DNA of 64,000 bases, taken from positions 496,001-560,000 of the forward strand of contig CANMRM010000001.1 in the NCBI GenBank assembly GCA_947500295.1, written 5' to 3'. Every line of letters begins with the position of its first letter. Positions within the stretch are counted from its first letter, which is position 1. The notes under the pieces are model-generated. The model was not told the origin of the DNA. It ran no database searches and saw only the letters and a program-made list of their open reading frames with translations. Shown one piece after another: positions 36,161-45,064 of this stretch. This DNA comes from an uncultured Kordiimonas sp. Lineage in GTDB: Bacteria; Pseudomonadota; Alphaproteobacteria; Sphingomonadales; Kordiimonadaceae. The translations under genes were made by a program, and so were the position numbers.

Positions 36161-37662
36161 TGGTGGTGCAAGAGCAATCGGAACATAAGCTTCGTTATAC
36201 CTTTGCTCGGGATCACGGTTTTGCGCTTGTTGAACTGGACGAGTCAGGTGCAAGGCTGATCATACGCGAAGATGCTGATCTCCGGCTGTTACCGGAAGTG
36301 CGCCGTGTTGCCGGTGTGCCGCTGACCATCGAAAAGCAAAGCAAGCCTGATTTCGATGCGCTGCTTTCAGACCTGCACGCTGTTGAAGGCATTAACGCAG
36401 AAATCAGTGACGAATTGCCAGCCGAAAGCCTTGACCGGGCGCTGGAAGGCATGCCGGCGGTGGCGGATCTGTTGGCTAGCGAGGACGATGCACCTGTTAT
36501 CCGGCTGATCAACAGCCTGATTGCAGAAGCGGTCAAAAATTCCGCTTCGGATATTCATCTGGAACCTTTTGAAAACCGGCTCTCTGTGCGGCTTCGCATT
36601 GATGGTGTCTTGACAGAGATAGCAAGTCTTGCCGCCCGCATGACACCTTACATCGTCTCGCGCATCAAGGTGATGGCACGACTGGATATTGCCGAGAAAC
36701 GCATTCCGCAAGATGGACGCCTGTCACTGAAACTGGGGTCGCGTGTTTTTGATGTGCGGGTTTCGACATTGCCTGCCAGACACGGTGAACGCGTCGTTTT
36801 GCGCCTTCTGGACGCCTCTCAGGCACAGTTTTCACTGGAAGAACTGGGCATGCGTCCCGACGTGCATGAAGGTATCAGGGACCTTCTTACGGAACCGAAT
36901 GGTATCATTCTTGTTACTGGACCCACGGGATCCGGCAAGACAACAACATTGTACGCGGGCCTGGGTCTTCTGAACGACCAGAGCCGCAACATCATGACGG
37001 TTGAAGACCCGGTGGAGTATGCACTGGACGGTGTTAGCCAAACCCAGGTGAACCCCAAGGTGGGAATGACGTTTGCGTCGGGGCTGCGGGCAATCCTGCG
37101 GCAGGACCCGGACGTCGTGCTTGTGGGCGAGATCAGGGACATGGAAACGGCAGAGATGGCTATCCAGGCCAGCCTGACCGGTCACCTTGTGTTGTCGACA
37201 GTTCACACAAACAGCTCGATTGCTGCAATTACAAGGCTACGGGATATGGGTGTCGAGCCGTTTTTGCTGGCGTCGACTGTGAAAGGCATTCTGGCGCAGC
37301 GCCTTGTGCGCAAACTCTGCGAAGATTGCAAACGCCCGGCTGCCAACAGCGAAGAATTGATCGCGCAATTGGGACTTGAAGCCAACCGCAAGGTAGCGCT
37401 GATGGAGGCCGTTGGATGCGTATCATGCGGTGGTAAAGGGTATCGTGGCCGTATCGGCATCTATGAGCTGGCGCGCATTGATGACACTTTGCGGCGCATG
37501 ATCCAGGAAAATGCTGCCGAACACGACATGGAAGCGGTCGCTTTCAAGCACGTCGACACTTTGGCAGACAGCGGCCGCGCGCTGGTGCTGGAGGGTAAAA
37601 CCACCATGGAAGAAGTGTTGCGGGTGTCCCGGATAAAGGAGACGACCGGTGCAAGCGTATGA
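36160..37662 (+). CDS. gspE: T2SS ATPase GspE
   Basis: A 500-residue secretion ATPase. An N-terminal GspL-binding domain precedes the catalytic core, with Walker A GPTGSGKTT (Lys260), Asp box, Walker B and the His box TGHLVLSTVHTN. The zinc-binding tetracysteine is intact: C387-E-D-C390 and C420-V-S-C423. It powers pseudopilus assembly at the cytoplasmic side. It starts at a GTG overlapping the gspD stop and overlaps gspF by 14 bases. Confidence 0.95.
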   Translation: MVVQEQSEHKLRYTFARDHGFALVELDESGARLIIREDADLRLLPEVRRVAGVPLTIEKQSKPDFDALLSDLHAVEGINAEISDELPAESLDRALEGMPAVADLLASEDDAPVIRLINSLIAEAVKNSASDIHLEPFENRLSVRLRIDGVLTEIASLAARMTPYIVSRIKVMARLDIAEKRIPQDGRLSLKLGSRVFDVRVSTLPARHGERVVLRLLDASQAQFSLEELGMRPDVHEGIRDLLTEPNGIILVTGPTGSGKTTTLYAGLGLLNDQSRNIMTVEDPVEYALDGVSQTQVNPKVGMTFASGLRAILRQDPDVVLVGEIRDMETAEMAIQASLTGHLVLSTVHTNSSIAAITRLRDMGVEPFLLASTVKGILAQRLVRKLCEDCKRPAANSEELIAQLGLEANRKVALMEAVGCVSCGGKGYRGRIGIYELARIDDTLRRMIQENAAEHDMEAVAFKHVDTLADSGRALVLEGKTTMEEVLRVSRIKETTGASV

Positions 37663-38878
37663 ATACAGCGCGGTCGACCAGAATGGAAAACCTTGCCACG
37701 GAACAGTTTCAGCCGATGGGCCAAATGAAGCACGACGCACTCTCCTGGCCCGCCAGCTCTATGCAACGGATATCAAACCTGCGGGCAACAGGGTCAGTTT
37801 TCTGGCCGGATTGCTGCCGGCCTCCCTCAAGCGACAGGAAAAGATTGCATCAAAAGAACTGGCGCTGATTACACGCCAGATGGCGACAATGATTGAAGCA
37901 GCATCGCCCGTTGAAGAAGTGCTTGGTGCTCTTGCGCAGCAATCGGAAAAGCAGAACGTTCGGTCGGTGTTGTCGCGTGTTCGAGCCAACGTGATGGAAG
38001 GTATGCGGCTGTCGCGGGCGATGGCTCAGGAGCCCGCGACATTCGACACGCTCTTTTGTGCCATGGTGGCTGCGGGTGAAGCCGCGGGGGCGCTTGGACC
38101 GGTTCTTTCAAGGGTTGCCGACCACCGGGAAAAATCTGAAGAAACTCGATCAAAAATACAATCAGCATTGATCTATCCTGCTGTTCTATTAACGGTCGCA
38201 GTTGGCGTTGTTACCGCGCTCATGGTTCTGGTGGTGCCTAAGGTTGTTGCTCAGTTTGAGAGTTTTGGCGGTGAGCTGCCTGTGTTGACGCAAGTTGTTG
38301 TCGGCATTTCCGACTTTTTGACGAGTTATGGACATTTTCTGGCGGTAGCCATTGTTGCCGCATTTTTTGGAGCCATTGTGGCGCTGAGGCGCCCGCCCAT
38401 CCGTTACAGGGTGCATGCCGGCCTTTTGGCCCTGCCGGTGATAGGAAGACTGATCAGGTCGGTGAATGCAGCAAGGTTTGCAAGAGCGTTTGGCACCTTG
38501 GTGCTGGGCGGCAGTCCGGCACTGGAAGCTTTGGTCGCCGCGAAAGAAACGGTGCGTAGCGAGCCGATAAAACAATCGCTTGCGGATGCGATCACCCGGG
38601 TTCGGGAGGGTGGCGGCGTCGCCAACAGCCTGCAACAGATAAATGCGTTGCCGCCCATGCTTGCCTATATGGCAGCTGCGGGCGAGCGTAGCGGGCAACT
38701 TGGGTCTATGATGCATAAAGTCGCTGATTACCTTGAGAGTGAATTTGATGGCTTCACCAAGTCGGCACTCAGTTTGCTGGAGCCGATGATTGTAATTTTG
38801 ATGGGTGGAATTGTTGGCGTGATTGTTATGTCGATCATGCTGCCGATCCTGAGGCTCAACAGCCTCGTCCTTTTGTAG
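37649..38878 (+). CDS. gspF: T2SS platform protein GspF
   Basis: A 409-residue polytopic inner-membrane protein with two GspF domains (about residues 70-190 and 275-395) and three membrane helices. Family segments include LALITRQMATMIEAASPVEEVLGALA and its second-half counterpart ARFARAFGTLVLGGSPALEALVAAKET. It forms the base on which the pseudopilus is built, together with GspE and GspL. GTG start inside the end of gspE. Confidence 0.95.
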   Translation: MQAYEYSAVDQNGKPCHGTVSADGPNEARRTLLARQLYATDIKPAGNRVSFLAGLLPASLKRQEKIASKELALITRQMATMIEAASPVEEVLGALAQQSEKQNVRSVLSRVRANVMEGMRLSRAMAQEPATFDTLFCAMVAAGEAAGALGPVLSRVADHREKSEETRSKIQSALIYPAVLLTVAVGVVTALMVLVVPKVVAQFESFGGELPVLTQVVVGISDFLTSYGHFLAVAIVAAFFGAIVALRRPPIRYRVHAGLLALPVIGRLIRSVNAARFARAFGTLVLGGSPALEALVAAKETVRSEPIKQSLADAITRVREGGGVANSLQQINALPPMLAYMAAAGERSGQLGSMMHKVADYLESEFDGFTKSALSLLEPMIVILMGGIVGVIVMSIMLPILRLNSLVLL

Positions 38879-38889
38879 GGAGATAGACG

Positions 38890-39354
38890 GTGAAACAGGT
38901 TACGGGTTTGTGGAACAGGCGTCGGCGTGAAGGGCTGGCCGAAGAGGCCGGGTTTTCGCTCATTGAGTTGATGGTCGTAATCGTCATCATGGGGCTTTTG
39001 ACCACAATTGTTGTCGTCAATGTGCTGCCGAGTCAGGACCGCGCCATGGTCGAAAAGGCACGTACCGATGTGCGCATGATCGAGCAGGCGATTGAAATGT
39101 ACCGCATCGATACGAGGCGGTATCCCAGCCTGGAGGAAGGCCTTGATGTGTTAGCGGTGCCTCCGGGCGGGTCGACGCTTCGTACAGAAAGCTACATCAG
39201 GAACCTGCCGCTGGATCCCTGGGGTAACCCATATCAGTATCTGTATCCGGGAGAAAACGGCGCTTTCGACGTATTCTCGTTTGGAGCTGATGGGCGCAGT
39301 GGCGGCGACGGGCTGAATGCCGATATTGGTAACTGGAACCCGGGCGGCAACTAA
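38890..39354 (+). CDS. gspG: T2SS major pseudopilin GspG
   Basis: A 154-residue major pseudopilin. The prepilin cleavage site is G21-F22 with Glu26 as the conserved +5 residue (AG/FSLIELMVV), followed by the hydrophobic assembly helix. The mature part has the GspG hallmarks RRYPSLEEGLDVL, LPLDPWGNPYQYLYPGE and the calcium-loop region FSFGADGRSGGDGLNADIGNW. The leader is long (21 residues). GTG start with GGGAGA upstream. It is polymerised into the pseudopilus that pushes substrates through GspD. Confidence 0.96.
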   Translation: MKQVTGLWNRRRREGLAEEAGFSLIELMVVIVIMGLLTTIVVVNVLPSQDRAMVEKARTDVRMIEQAIEMYRIDTRRYPSLEEGLDVLAVPPGGSTLRTESYIRNLPLDPWGNPYQYLYPGENGAFDVFSFGADGRSGGDGLNADIGNWNPGGN

Positions 39355-39355
39355 A

Positions 39356-39850
39356 ATGAAAAGGGCGGTACATGAACGCGGATTTTCGCTTGTAGAGGTA
39401 ATGATTGTTGTTGCAATCATTGGCTTGATGGCGAGTGTTGTTGTGCTGTCCTTACCGTCCAAATCAACTGAACTGCGTCAATCCGTTCAGCGAACCGAGC
39501 AAGTATTGGTCGCTTTGTCGAGGCGCAGTGTCCTGAGCGGGCGGATTGTCGGTGTCGCTTTTACAGAAACCGGCTTGTCCACGTTTTCACTAACGGACGA
39601 CGGCTGGGTCTTTGACAATGCGATGCTAAATGACGGTGTATTTCGGTGGGAACCGGCTTCGCTTGTCGCCGTGAAAGTTGAAGGCACCGACCAGGCCGTT
39701 GGCGATGGTCAGGCAACGCCCCACATCTGGTACCTGCCGACCGGAGAACATCCTGCATTTGAGCTTTCTTTTGCGGGACACGCTGGTAGTGCACAATTGT
39801 CTGCAGGCGTCTCGCGCCCGATCAAGGTGACATACGATGAGGCGGATTGA
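39356..39850 (+). CDS. gspH: T2SS minor pseudopilin GspH
   Basis: A 164-residue minor pseudopilin. I take ATG 39356, one base after the gspG stop, because it gives a normal short leader (MKRAVHERG) with cleavage at G9-F10 and Glu14 at +5. The longer frame from 39317 overlaps gspG. The mature domain contains SRRSVLSGRIVGVAF and ends with a GspH-like beta segment. It overlaps gspI by 14 bases. Confidence 0.88.
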   Translation: MKRAVHERGFSLVEVMIVVAIIGLMASVVVLSLPSKSTELRQSVQRTEQVLVALSRRSVLSGRIVGVAFTETGLSTFSLTDDGWVFDNAMLNDGVFRWEPASLVAVKVEGTDQAVGDGQATPHIWYLPTGEHPAFELSFAGHAGSAQLSAGVSRPIKVTYDEAD

Positions 39851-40244
39851 AGTCATTGAGACTGGCCACGCCGCCGGCGATAAAGCCGATGCAGGGTTTT
39901 CCCTGATTGAACTGCTTGTAGCTGTCTCGATCCTGGCATTTGTTGCTGTTGCTTTGCTCGAAAGCCAGACACAGGCCATAACGTTGACCGGAAAGATTGA
40001 ACAGCGAAGCCTGGCGTCGATTGTGGCAGAGAATCGCCTAAATCTTGCGCTTGGCCTCGTTGAGCCACCCGTACCCGGTGTCCGATCGGGTTCCGAGGAA
40101 CAACTGGGCCTGACATTTGAGTGGCGGGAAACTGTTCGGCCTGCGCCCGGTAATGATCTGACCGTCATTGAAATTGTCGTGTTTAATCCGGCTAATCGTC
40201 AAAGCGAACTGGCGCGTCTGGTCGGTTTCAGGAGGGCTTCCTGA
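39837..40244 (+). CDS. gspI: T2SS minor pseudopilin GspI
   Basis: A 135-residue minor pseudopilin with a 20-residue leader, cleavage at G20-F21 and Glu25 at +5 (AG/FSLIELLVAVSIL). The mature part has the GspI segments ASIVAENRLNLALG and LTFEWRETVRPA. With GspJ and GspK it forms the tip complex that starts pseudopilus assembly. The start codon lies inside the end of gspH. Confidence 0.9.
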   Translation: MRRIEVIETGHAAGDKADAGFSLIELLVAVSILAFVAVALLESQTQAITLTGKIEQRSLASIVAENRLNLALGLVEPPVPGVRSGSEEQLGLTFEWRETVRPAPGNDLTVIEIVVFNPANRQSELARLVGFRRAS

Positions 40245-40245
40245 G

Positions 40246-40860
40246 ATGTCGTTTGCCTATACAGATGAACGTGGATTCTCTCTCGTAGAAACCCTGATCG
40301 CGACCTTTATTTTTGCTCTGGTCAGTGCAATGGGAGTTGCGCTCATTTCCAATTATCAGTCGAGCCGACTGGGTCTGATGTCGGCAGATGAGCGATTGGT
40401 GCAACTGGACACTGCGCGTGCTATTTTGCGAAACGACTTTTTTTCGGCCATCAACAGGCCAGTGCGAAGCGAGTTTGGTGATCCACTGAATGCGTTTGAG
40501 GGCGGCGATCACATGCTGGATAATGTTCGTCTGCGCATGGTCAGAAATGGAGATGCAGGAGCCAGGTTGAATGGCACCACGTCGACACTCCGACGCATCG
40601 ATTACCTGCTTGAGAACAACTCTCTCGTTCGGCGGAGTTATGCGCAGACTGACACCGTAACTGGCGGTAACTTCTCCGATCAGATTCTTGTCGATAATGT
40701 TGAATCAATGAATTTGCGCTACGCTGCGGACGGTATCTGGAGCGAAGAATGGGGTACTGCACCGGCAGTCAATGCCCTGCCACGACTTACCGAAGTTTCG
40801 GTGCAGTTTACGAACGGGCAGTCTCTACGCCTGACGTTTCTGGTGGGGGCCACCTCATGA
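40246..40860 (+). CDS. gspJ: T2SS minor pseudopilin GspJ
   Basis: A 204-residue minor pseudopilin. ATG 40246 lies one base after the gspI stop and yields a 10-residue leader cleaved at G10-F11 with Glu15 at +5 (RG/FSLVETLIATFIF); the longer frame from 40168 lies inside gspI. Conserved downstream features include RAILRNDFFSAINRPVR and IDYLLENNSLVRRSYA. It is a tip-complex member with GspI and GspK. The stop overlaps the gspK start in ATGA. Confidence 0.9.
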   Translation: MSFAYTDERGFSLVETLIATFIFALVSAMGVALISNYQSSRLGLMSADERLVQLDTARAILRNDFFSAINRPVRSEFGDPLNAFEGGDHMLDNVRLRMVRNGDAGARLNGTTSTLRRIDYLLENNSLVRRSYAQTDTVTGGNFSDQILVDNVESMNLRYAADGIWSEEWGTAPAVNALPRLTEVSVQFTNGQSLRLTFLVGATS

Positions 40861-41846
40861 GAAAACGCCTAAGATGCAATGCCCGGACAACCGGTGATGC
40901 CGGGGCTGCACTTGTGACCGTTCTGCTGCTGGTAACTGTTATGTCACTCGGGGCGGCAATCACCTTTGAAGCCGTCGGGTTCTCTATCAAGCGCGCTGGC
41001 ACCATGCGCGACTATGACCAGTCCAGGCAGTATGCTACGGGCGGTGAGGCATTGGCTTTGTCAGTAGCAGAATCCCTTCACGACTCAGAAGCTGTTCTTG
41101 TCGAACCCAGAGCCGTTTCATTCCCCGTTGATGGTGGTCGCATTGAAGGTGTGATCCGTGACACCAGCAACTGTTTCAATATCAATAGTCTTGTGTCCGC
41201 CCGCGAAGTGGGCACGTATGCTGCGGACGCTCAAGCTGGCCGTCACTACTGGCGGTTGCTGACGTCGCTCGGTCTTGCCGACCGACAAGCCCAAGAGCTG
41301 GTTGCGTCACTCACCGACTGGATTGACAGCGACACGCGTCCGCTGCCCATGGGCGCAGAAGATTATGACTATGCAAATCTTGAAGAGCCCTATCGCGCAG
41401 CCAACAGCCTGATGACGGACGTTTCGGAGCTATATATGGTGAGTGGCTACACTCCTGACTTGATGGCTGTACTTAAACCGTTTGTTTGCGCGGGTCCAAC
41501 GACGGAACCGTCGAGGCTTAATGTCAACAGCCTTACTGTCGGTCAGGCACCCCTGCTGCTGGCTCTGGTTGGCGGTAACTTTACCTCCGATATGGCGGTA
41601 GAGCTTATATTAGCCAGACCGGGCAACGGATATGCTGATGTTGCAGATTTCTGGCTGGACCCCTTGCTGGCAGGACGAGAGATTGATCAGTCTGTGAGGC
41701 GCCAGACCTCTGTCAAAGCACATCGGTTTTCAAGTCGAATTCGTGTTACCTATTATGACGCGACAAGTCATCTGACATCGGACATAAGAGTAGACGATTC
41801 GGGCGTTGCGTCCGTTGTGCGTCATCATGTGGGAGTTTTGCCTTGA
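40857..41846 (+). CDS. gspK: T2SS minor pseudopilin GspK
   Basis: A 329-residue large minor pseudopilin. Leader cleavage is after Gly16 (DAG/AALVTVLLL), and as in other GspK proteins the +5 Glu is missing (Thr21). The mature protein holds the alpha-domain insert with DTSNCFNINSLV, LVASLTDWIDSDTRPLPMGAEDYDY and LNVNSLT. It caps the pseudopilus tip. ATG 40857 overlaps the gspJ stop by four bases; the longer frame from 40749 lies inside gspJ. The gene overlaps gspL in TTGA. Confidence 0.93.
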   Translation: MRKRLRCNARTTGDAGAALVTVLLLVTVMSLGAAITFEAVGFSIKRAGTMRDYDQSRQYATGGEALALSVAESLHDSEAVLVEPRAVSFPVDGGRIEGVIRDTSNCFNINSLVSAREVGTYAADAQAGRHYWRLLTSLGLADRQAQELVASLTDWIDSDTRPLPMGAEDYDYANLEEPYRAANSLMTDVSELYMVSGYTPDLMAVLKPFVCAGPTTEPSRLNVNSLTVGQAPLLLALVGGNFTSDMAVELILARPGNGYADVADFWLDPLLAGREIDQSVRRQTSVKAHRFSSRIRVTYYDATSHLTSDIRVDDSGVASVVRHHVGVLP

Positions 41847-42946
41847 GCCGAACATTGATCATAGAAGTCAATGAAGATGCTTCATCGGTCGTGTGTGCCA
41901 CATTGCTTGACGGGGATGCCGCGTCAAGCATCGAGCTTGATACACTTCCGGACTTGTCACATGACGGGAGAACAGTTGTTGTGATGGACGGTCGGTCTGT
42001 TGCTGTTCACACCGTTGAACTGCCAGCCGTTGATGATGCGAAAGCCCGCAAGATTTTGCCTGCAGTACTGGATGACAAGCTCGCAAGCAACGACACTCGC
42101 TGCCATATGGCGCTAATGGGTGAACAGAACCCCGACGATCCATCCAGAGTCGTTGCAATAGTAGCCTGTTCGGTGATGGATAACGTGCTAGGCCTGATGC
42201 AGGGACTAAGTCTCAGTCCCGATTGTGTGGTGCCAGATTTCATGCTTTTGCCCTCGGGGGGCAATGAACCGGTTCAGTTGCTCCGAGAGGAGAGGTTGTT
42301 GGTGCGGTTGCCTGATGGCAGCGGATATAGCATTGAGGAAGCTTCAGCAGGCTTATTACAAGATCCAGGCATAAAAACCCTCGACAGTAAGGATTGGGCT
42401 GCTTGTCTGCGCCAAGCGGTGTCTTGCAGCGCTAATCTGCTGCAAGGGGCCTATGCACCGAGAACCAGTATACGTGTCAGTCTGCTTTGGTGGCGCCGTT
42501 CAGCGCTCCTTGTCGGGCTGGCTCTGCTGCTTGGCGCTGTGAATGTCTGGTATGAGGCCAGTGAAAATTTTCGCCGGGCTGACCAGATGTATGAAAACGC
42601 AGAGCAGCTGTTCAGGCGAGTATTGCCTGACGAAACCCGCATTGTGAACATGGAGGTGCAGCTTAGGCGAGCCGTTGCTGCGCGTCGCCGGCAGGCTGGC
42701 GGTGAGTTTTTTGTGCTTAGTAATCAGGTTTTGCGCGCCGTACAAGCTGGTGATCAGGCGCTGCTCGAAACCATGCGCTATAGCCAGGAAAATGGCGAAC
42801 TTGTGCTGGATGTCTCGTTTGCATCTTTTGCCGAAAGCACGGAGTTCAAGAGCATACTTGAGCAAAACGGCATGCAGGTCACTGAAGGCAGCAGTCGGCA
42901 GGAAAGTGGCCGTGTCGTCTCGGAAATCAGGGTGAGGAGGCCATAA
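41843..42946 (+). CDS. gspL: T2SS protein GspL
   Basis: A 367-residue bitopic protein: an actin-like cytoplasmic domain (about residues 1-210) that binds GspE, one membrane helix near residues 216-232 (ALLVGLALLLGAVNVWY) and a periplasmic ferredoxin-like domain that binds GspM. Similarity is structural rather than strong in sequence, but size, topology and position are decisive. It starts at TTG 41843 in the gspK stop (TTGA) and its stop shares a base with the gspM start. Confidence 0.88.
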   Translation: MSRTLIIEVNEDASSVVCATLLDGDAASSIELDTLPDLSHDGRTVVVMDGRSVAVHTVELPAVDDAKARKILPAVLDDKLASNDTRCHMALMGEQNPDDPSRVVAIVACSVMDNVLGLMQGLSLSPDCVVPDFMLLPSGGNEPVQLLREERLLVRLPDGSGYSIEEASAGLLQDPGIKTLDSKDWAACLRQAVSCSANLLQGAYAPRTSIRVSLLWWRRSALLVGLALLLGAVNVWYEASENFRRADQMYENAEQLFRRVLPDETRIVNMEVQLRRAVAARRRQAGGEFFVLSNQVLRAVQAGDQALLETMRYSQENGELVLDVSFASFAESTEFKSILEQNGMQVTEGSSRQESGRVVSEIRVRRP

Positions 42947-43434
42947 TGAAAGACTATTGGCTTTCATTGACCCAACGGGAGCAGGCGCTGTTGACAGTAG
43001 CCGGCGTGATATTGCTCGCGACGCTGCTCTATTTTTTCATGGCTCGGCCTTTGTTCGATTATCGTGCCGACAGCGAGCGTTCGTTTGTTGCAGCCGAGGC
43101 GACCTTTGAGGCGGTGCAACAGCGTGCAGCGGAGCTTCAGGCCCTGGAGGACCAAACAGAGCAAGCAACAGTTTCTGGCGTGGAAACTGTGCCCTTGAGG
43201 GTCGCCGTTTCAAACGCGGCGCGGCGTGCGGGCGTTGCAATCAGCCGCTTGCAGCCAGCGGAAAATGGAGCGCTGACTGTGTGGGCTGAAGGTGTGCAAA
43301 GTGGCCAAATGTATAGTTGGCTGCAGACACTCGCGGACGAGCAGCGGATTGGCCCGGCCAATGTTCTGGTTCAAAAATCTACAAACGGCAACACGCTCCG
43401 GGTGCAGCTGCGTTTTGAAGGCGCTGGTCGGTGA
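42946..43434 (+). CDS. gspM: T2SS protein GspM
   Basis: A 162-residue bitopic protein with a short cytoplasmic N terminus (MKDYWLSLTQREQ, a GspM hallmark), one membrane helix (about residues 14-32) and a periplasmic ferredoxin-like domain with LRVAVSNAARRAGVAISRLQP. It partners GspL in the assembly platform. One-base overlap with gspL and four-base overlap with gspN. Confidence 0.9.
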   Translation: MKDYWLSLTQREQALLTVAGVILLATLLYFFMARPLFDYRADSERSFVAAEATFEAVQQRAAELQALEDQTEQATVSGVETVPLRVAVSNAARRAGVAISRLQPAENGALTVWAEGVQSGQMYSWLQTLADEQRIGPANVLVQKSTNGNTLRVQLRFEGAGR

Positions 43435-44165
43435 CCAGACCTCTCTCCCTCATGGCATTCTTGTGCGCGGTATTCATCGCAGTTTTTGTGCTTTTTTTGC
43501 CAGCAAAAAGTGCGTTGAGCTGGATCTCATTGCCTCCTGCGTTGGGGTATGGCTCCGTCCATGGATCAATATGGTCAATGCGGTTCGACGATGCCGCGAT
43601 TTACCGTCGGCCGGTTGGCACTTTGTGGTTTTCGCCCCGTCTGGCATCTGTGTTGGGGGCGCAAGGTGGACACATCAGGATCGCCGGTGCCGGAACCACC
43701 GCGGCCTTTGATATCACTGTAGCCAACGCCCTGGAAATCAGGAATCTGGACCTTGTTGCGCCAGTACAGTCACGAATTTTGGGCAACTCGGTCCAGGGCA
43801 CTGTTGAAATCCGTAAGGCCACACTGTCGCTTGGCAGTTCCGGCGAATGCCTGGCAGCGGCGGGGCAGGTTGAAACAGATTTGTTTGATGCCGCTTTTTC
43901 TTTTTTGGGCCTGGCTCGCAGGCCCGTGCTCGCAGACCTTAGTTGCGAAGACAATCTGCTTGGGTTTGGGGTTGTTCGCAGTCTGGATGGTGGTGTTCTG
44001 CATGTTGACGGCAGGCTTGTTGGCCCGGCGTTGCTCCGGTTGGACATACAGTTACGGTTTGACGATCAAGCCTCAATGCCCCAACAATGGACACGGTTAT
44101 TGGGCCAAAACGGTTTTCAGGCAACGGAAAACGGTTGGCGCACCTCTGTGAGAGTGCCTCTATGA
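43431..44165 (+). CDS. gspN: T2SS protein GspN
   Basis: A 244-residue protein with an N-terminal membrane helix (about residues 6-24) and an extracytoplasmic beta-rich domain. Segments SWISLPPALGYGSVHGSIWSMRF-type and LDIQLRFDDQ match the T2SS protein N family, an accessory component lacking in many T2SSs. Starts at a GTG overlapping the gspM stop, and its stop overlaps the next lipoprotein gene in ATGA. Confidence 0.82.
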   Translation: MTRPLSLMAFLCAVFIAVFVLFLPAKSALSWISLPPALGYGSVHGSIWSMRFDDAAIYRRPVGTLWFSPRLASVLGAQGGHIRIAGAGTTAAFDITVANALEIRNLDLVAPVQSRILGNSVQGTVEIRKATLSLGSSGECLAAAGQVETDLFDAAFSFLGLARRPVLADLSCEDNLLGFGVVRSLDGGVLHVDGRLVGPALLRLDIQLRFDDQASMPQQWTRLLGQNGFQATENGWRTSVRVPL

Positions 44166-44686
44166 TACGACATCTGACACTGGGAACGCGTGTTCTTCTT
44201 TCGCTATGCGCGGCTGCGCTGATAACCGCGTGCGGCACTATGTCCGCAAAGGACGACCCTATTGTATCAGCGCCGCCAGCGAGTAGTGCTGCTGGCGTGG
44301 CACTGGGCGATGATGAAGTATTGTCGAGACTGGGAACTCTGCCCTCGCAACAATTGGCGGCAGGAGAATGCGGCCTGTTTTTATGGGCCAAGAGGGAAGA
44401 TACCCCCCTGGTGTTTTTCCAGCGTTCCACAGGGCCAGCCTTTATGGATGTTGATGGTGCGTTTTCCGAGCTGGCCCGGACAAATGCTGAAGACGCCATA
44501 GGGTTGCAGTTCCATCAATTGCAACAATTCACAGCAGCAGATATGCAGATTAGAGTCTCGATCACACCGGAGCAGACTCAGTCTCTGCAGCGGGGGTTAA
44601 AGTTGCCGTCCGGTAGCATTTCAGTTGTGACCGGTGATGGATGGTCTGTTTCCATTCCAGTTGCGGGGGCGATTGGATGCCGCTGA
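44162..44686 (+). CDS. Small lipoprotein at end of gsp operon
   Basis: A 174-residue lipoprotein of unknown function. ATG 44162 overlaps the gspN stop by four bases and gives a clear lipobox, LITAC, at about residue 24; the longer frame from 44087 lies inside gspN. The mature part has a short low-complexity linker (SAPPASSAAG) and a compact domain with LAAGECGLFLWAKRED and a C-terminal Cys. Tight coupling to gspN suggests a T2SS role. It might act as a pilotin for GspD, since no gspS is present, but no sequence similarity supports this. Confidence 0.75.
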   Translation: MIRHLTLGTRVLLSLCAAALITACGTMSAKDDPIVSAPPASSAAGVALGDDEVLSRLGTLPSQQLAAGECGLFLWAKREDTPLVFFQRSTGPAFMDVDGAFSELARTNAEDAIGLQFHQLQQFTAADMQIRVSITPEQTQSLQRGLKLPSGSISVVTGDGWSVSIPVAGAIGCR

Positions 44687-45064
44687 AAAAACCAAGCTTG
44701 TTGATCAAAGAGAATTCCTGGCTTTTTGCTCGCCAACGCTATGATTTGTTTCAGTTTCTTGAATTATTTGTGACCCAGGGCAGTCATTGTTGACGGTCCT
44801 TCTGGTGCAGTTATGATTTGCATGTTTTCAATAAGCATCAACTGATCGCCGCGGTTTTTCCGCGGCTTTTTTTTGCATTGACGGGGGTAGGGTCTCACTT
44901 GTTTTTTCCGAGCTTTTTCATGGGCTGCTGCCTGACTCGGTTGATGAGGTTCTGTCCCATTGGTTGGCACCAACTTGACTCCCTGCCCATGCTATGAGGT
45001 AATGCCTTTCATTAAATCAGATATTCGCTGTTGGGCGTGGCAGTATTTCGGGGGAGAGCTTCAC
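44687..45064 (+). other. Intergenic interval without recognised gene
   Basis: This 378-bp gap separates the gsp operon from the DUF3604 gene. It contains the terminator at 44848-44874 and a purine-rich ribosome site just before 45065. I found no convincing promoter, RNA gene or small ORF with a ribosome site. Confidence 0.6.
44848..44874 (+). terminator. Intrinsic terminator of the gsp operon
   Basis: A 7-bp GC stem (GCCGCGG / CCGCGGC) with a TTTTT loop is followed by eight T residues. It lies about 160 bp after the last gene of the gsp operon. Confidence 0.85.
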
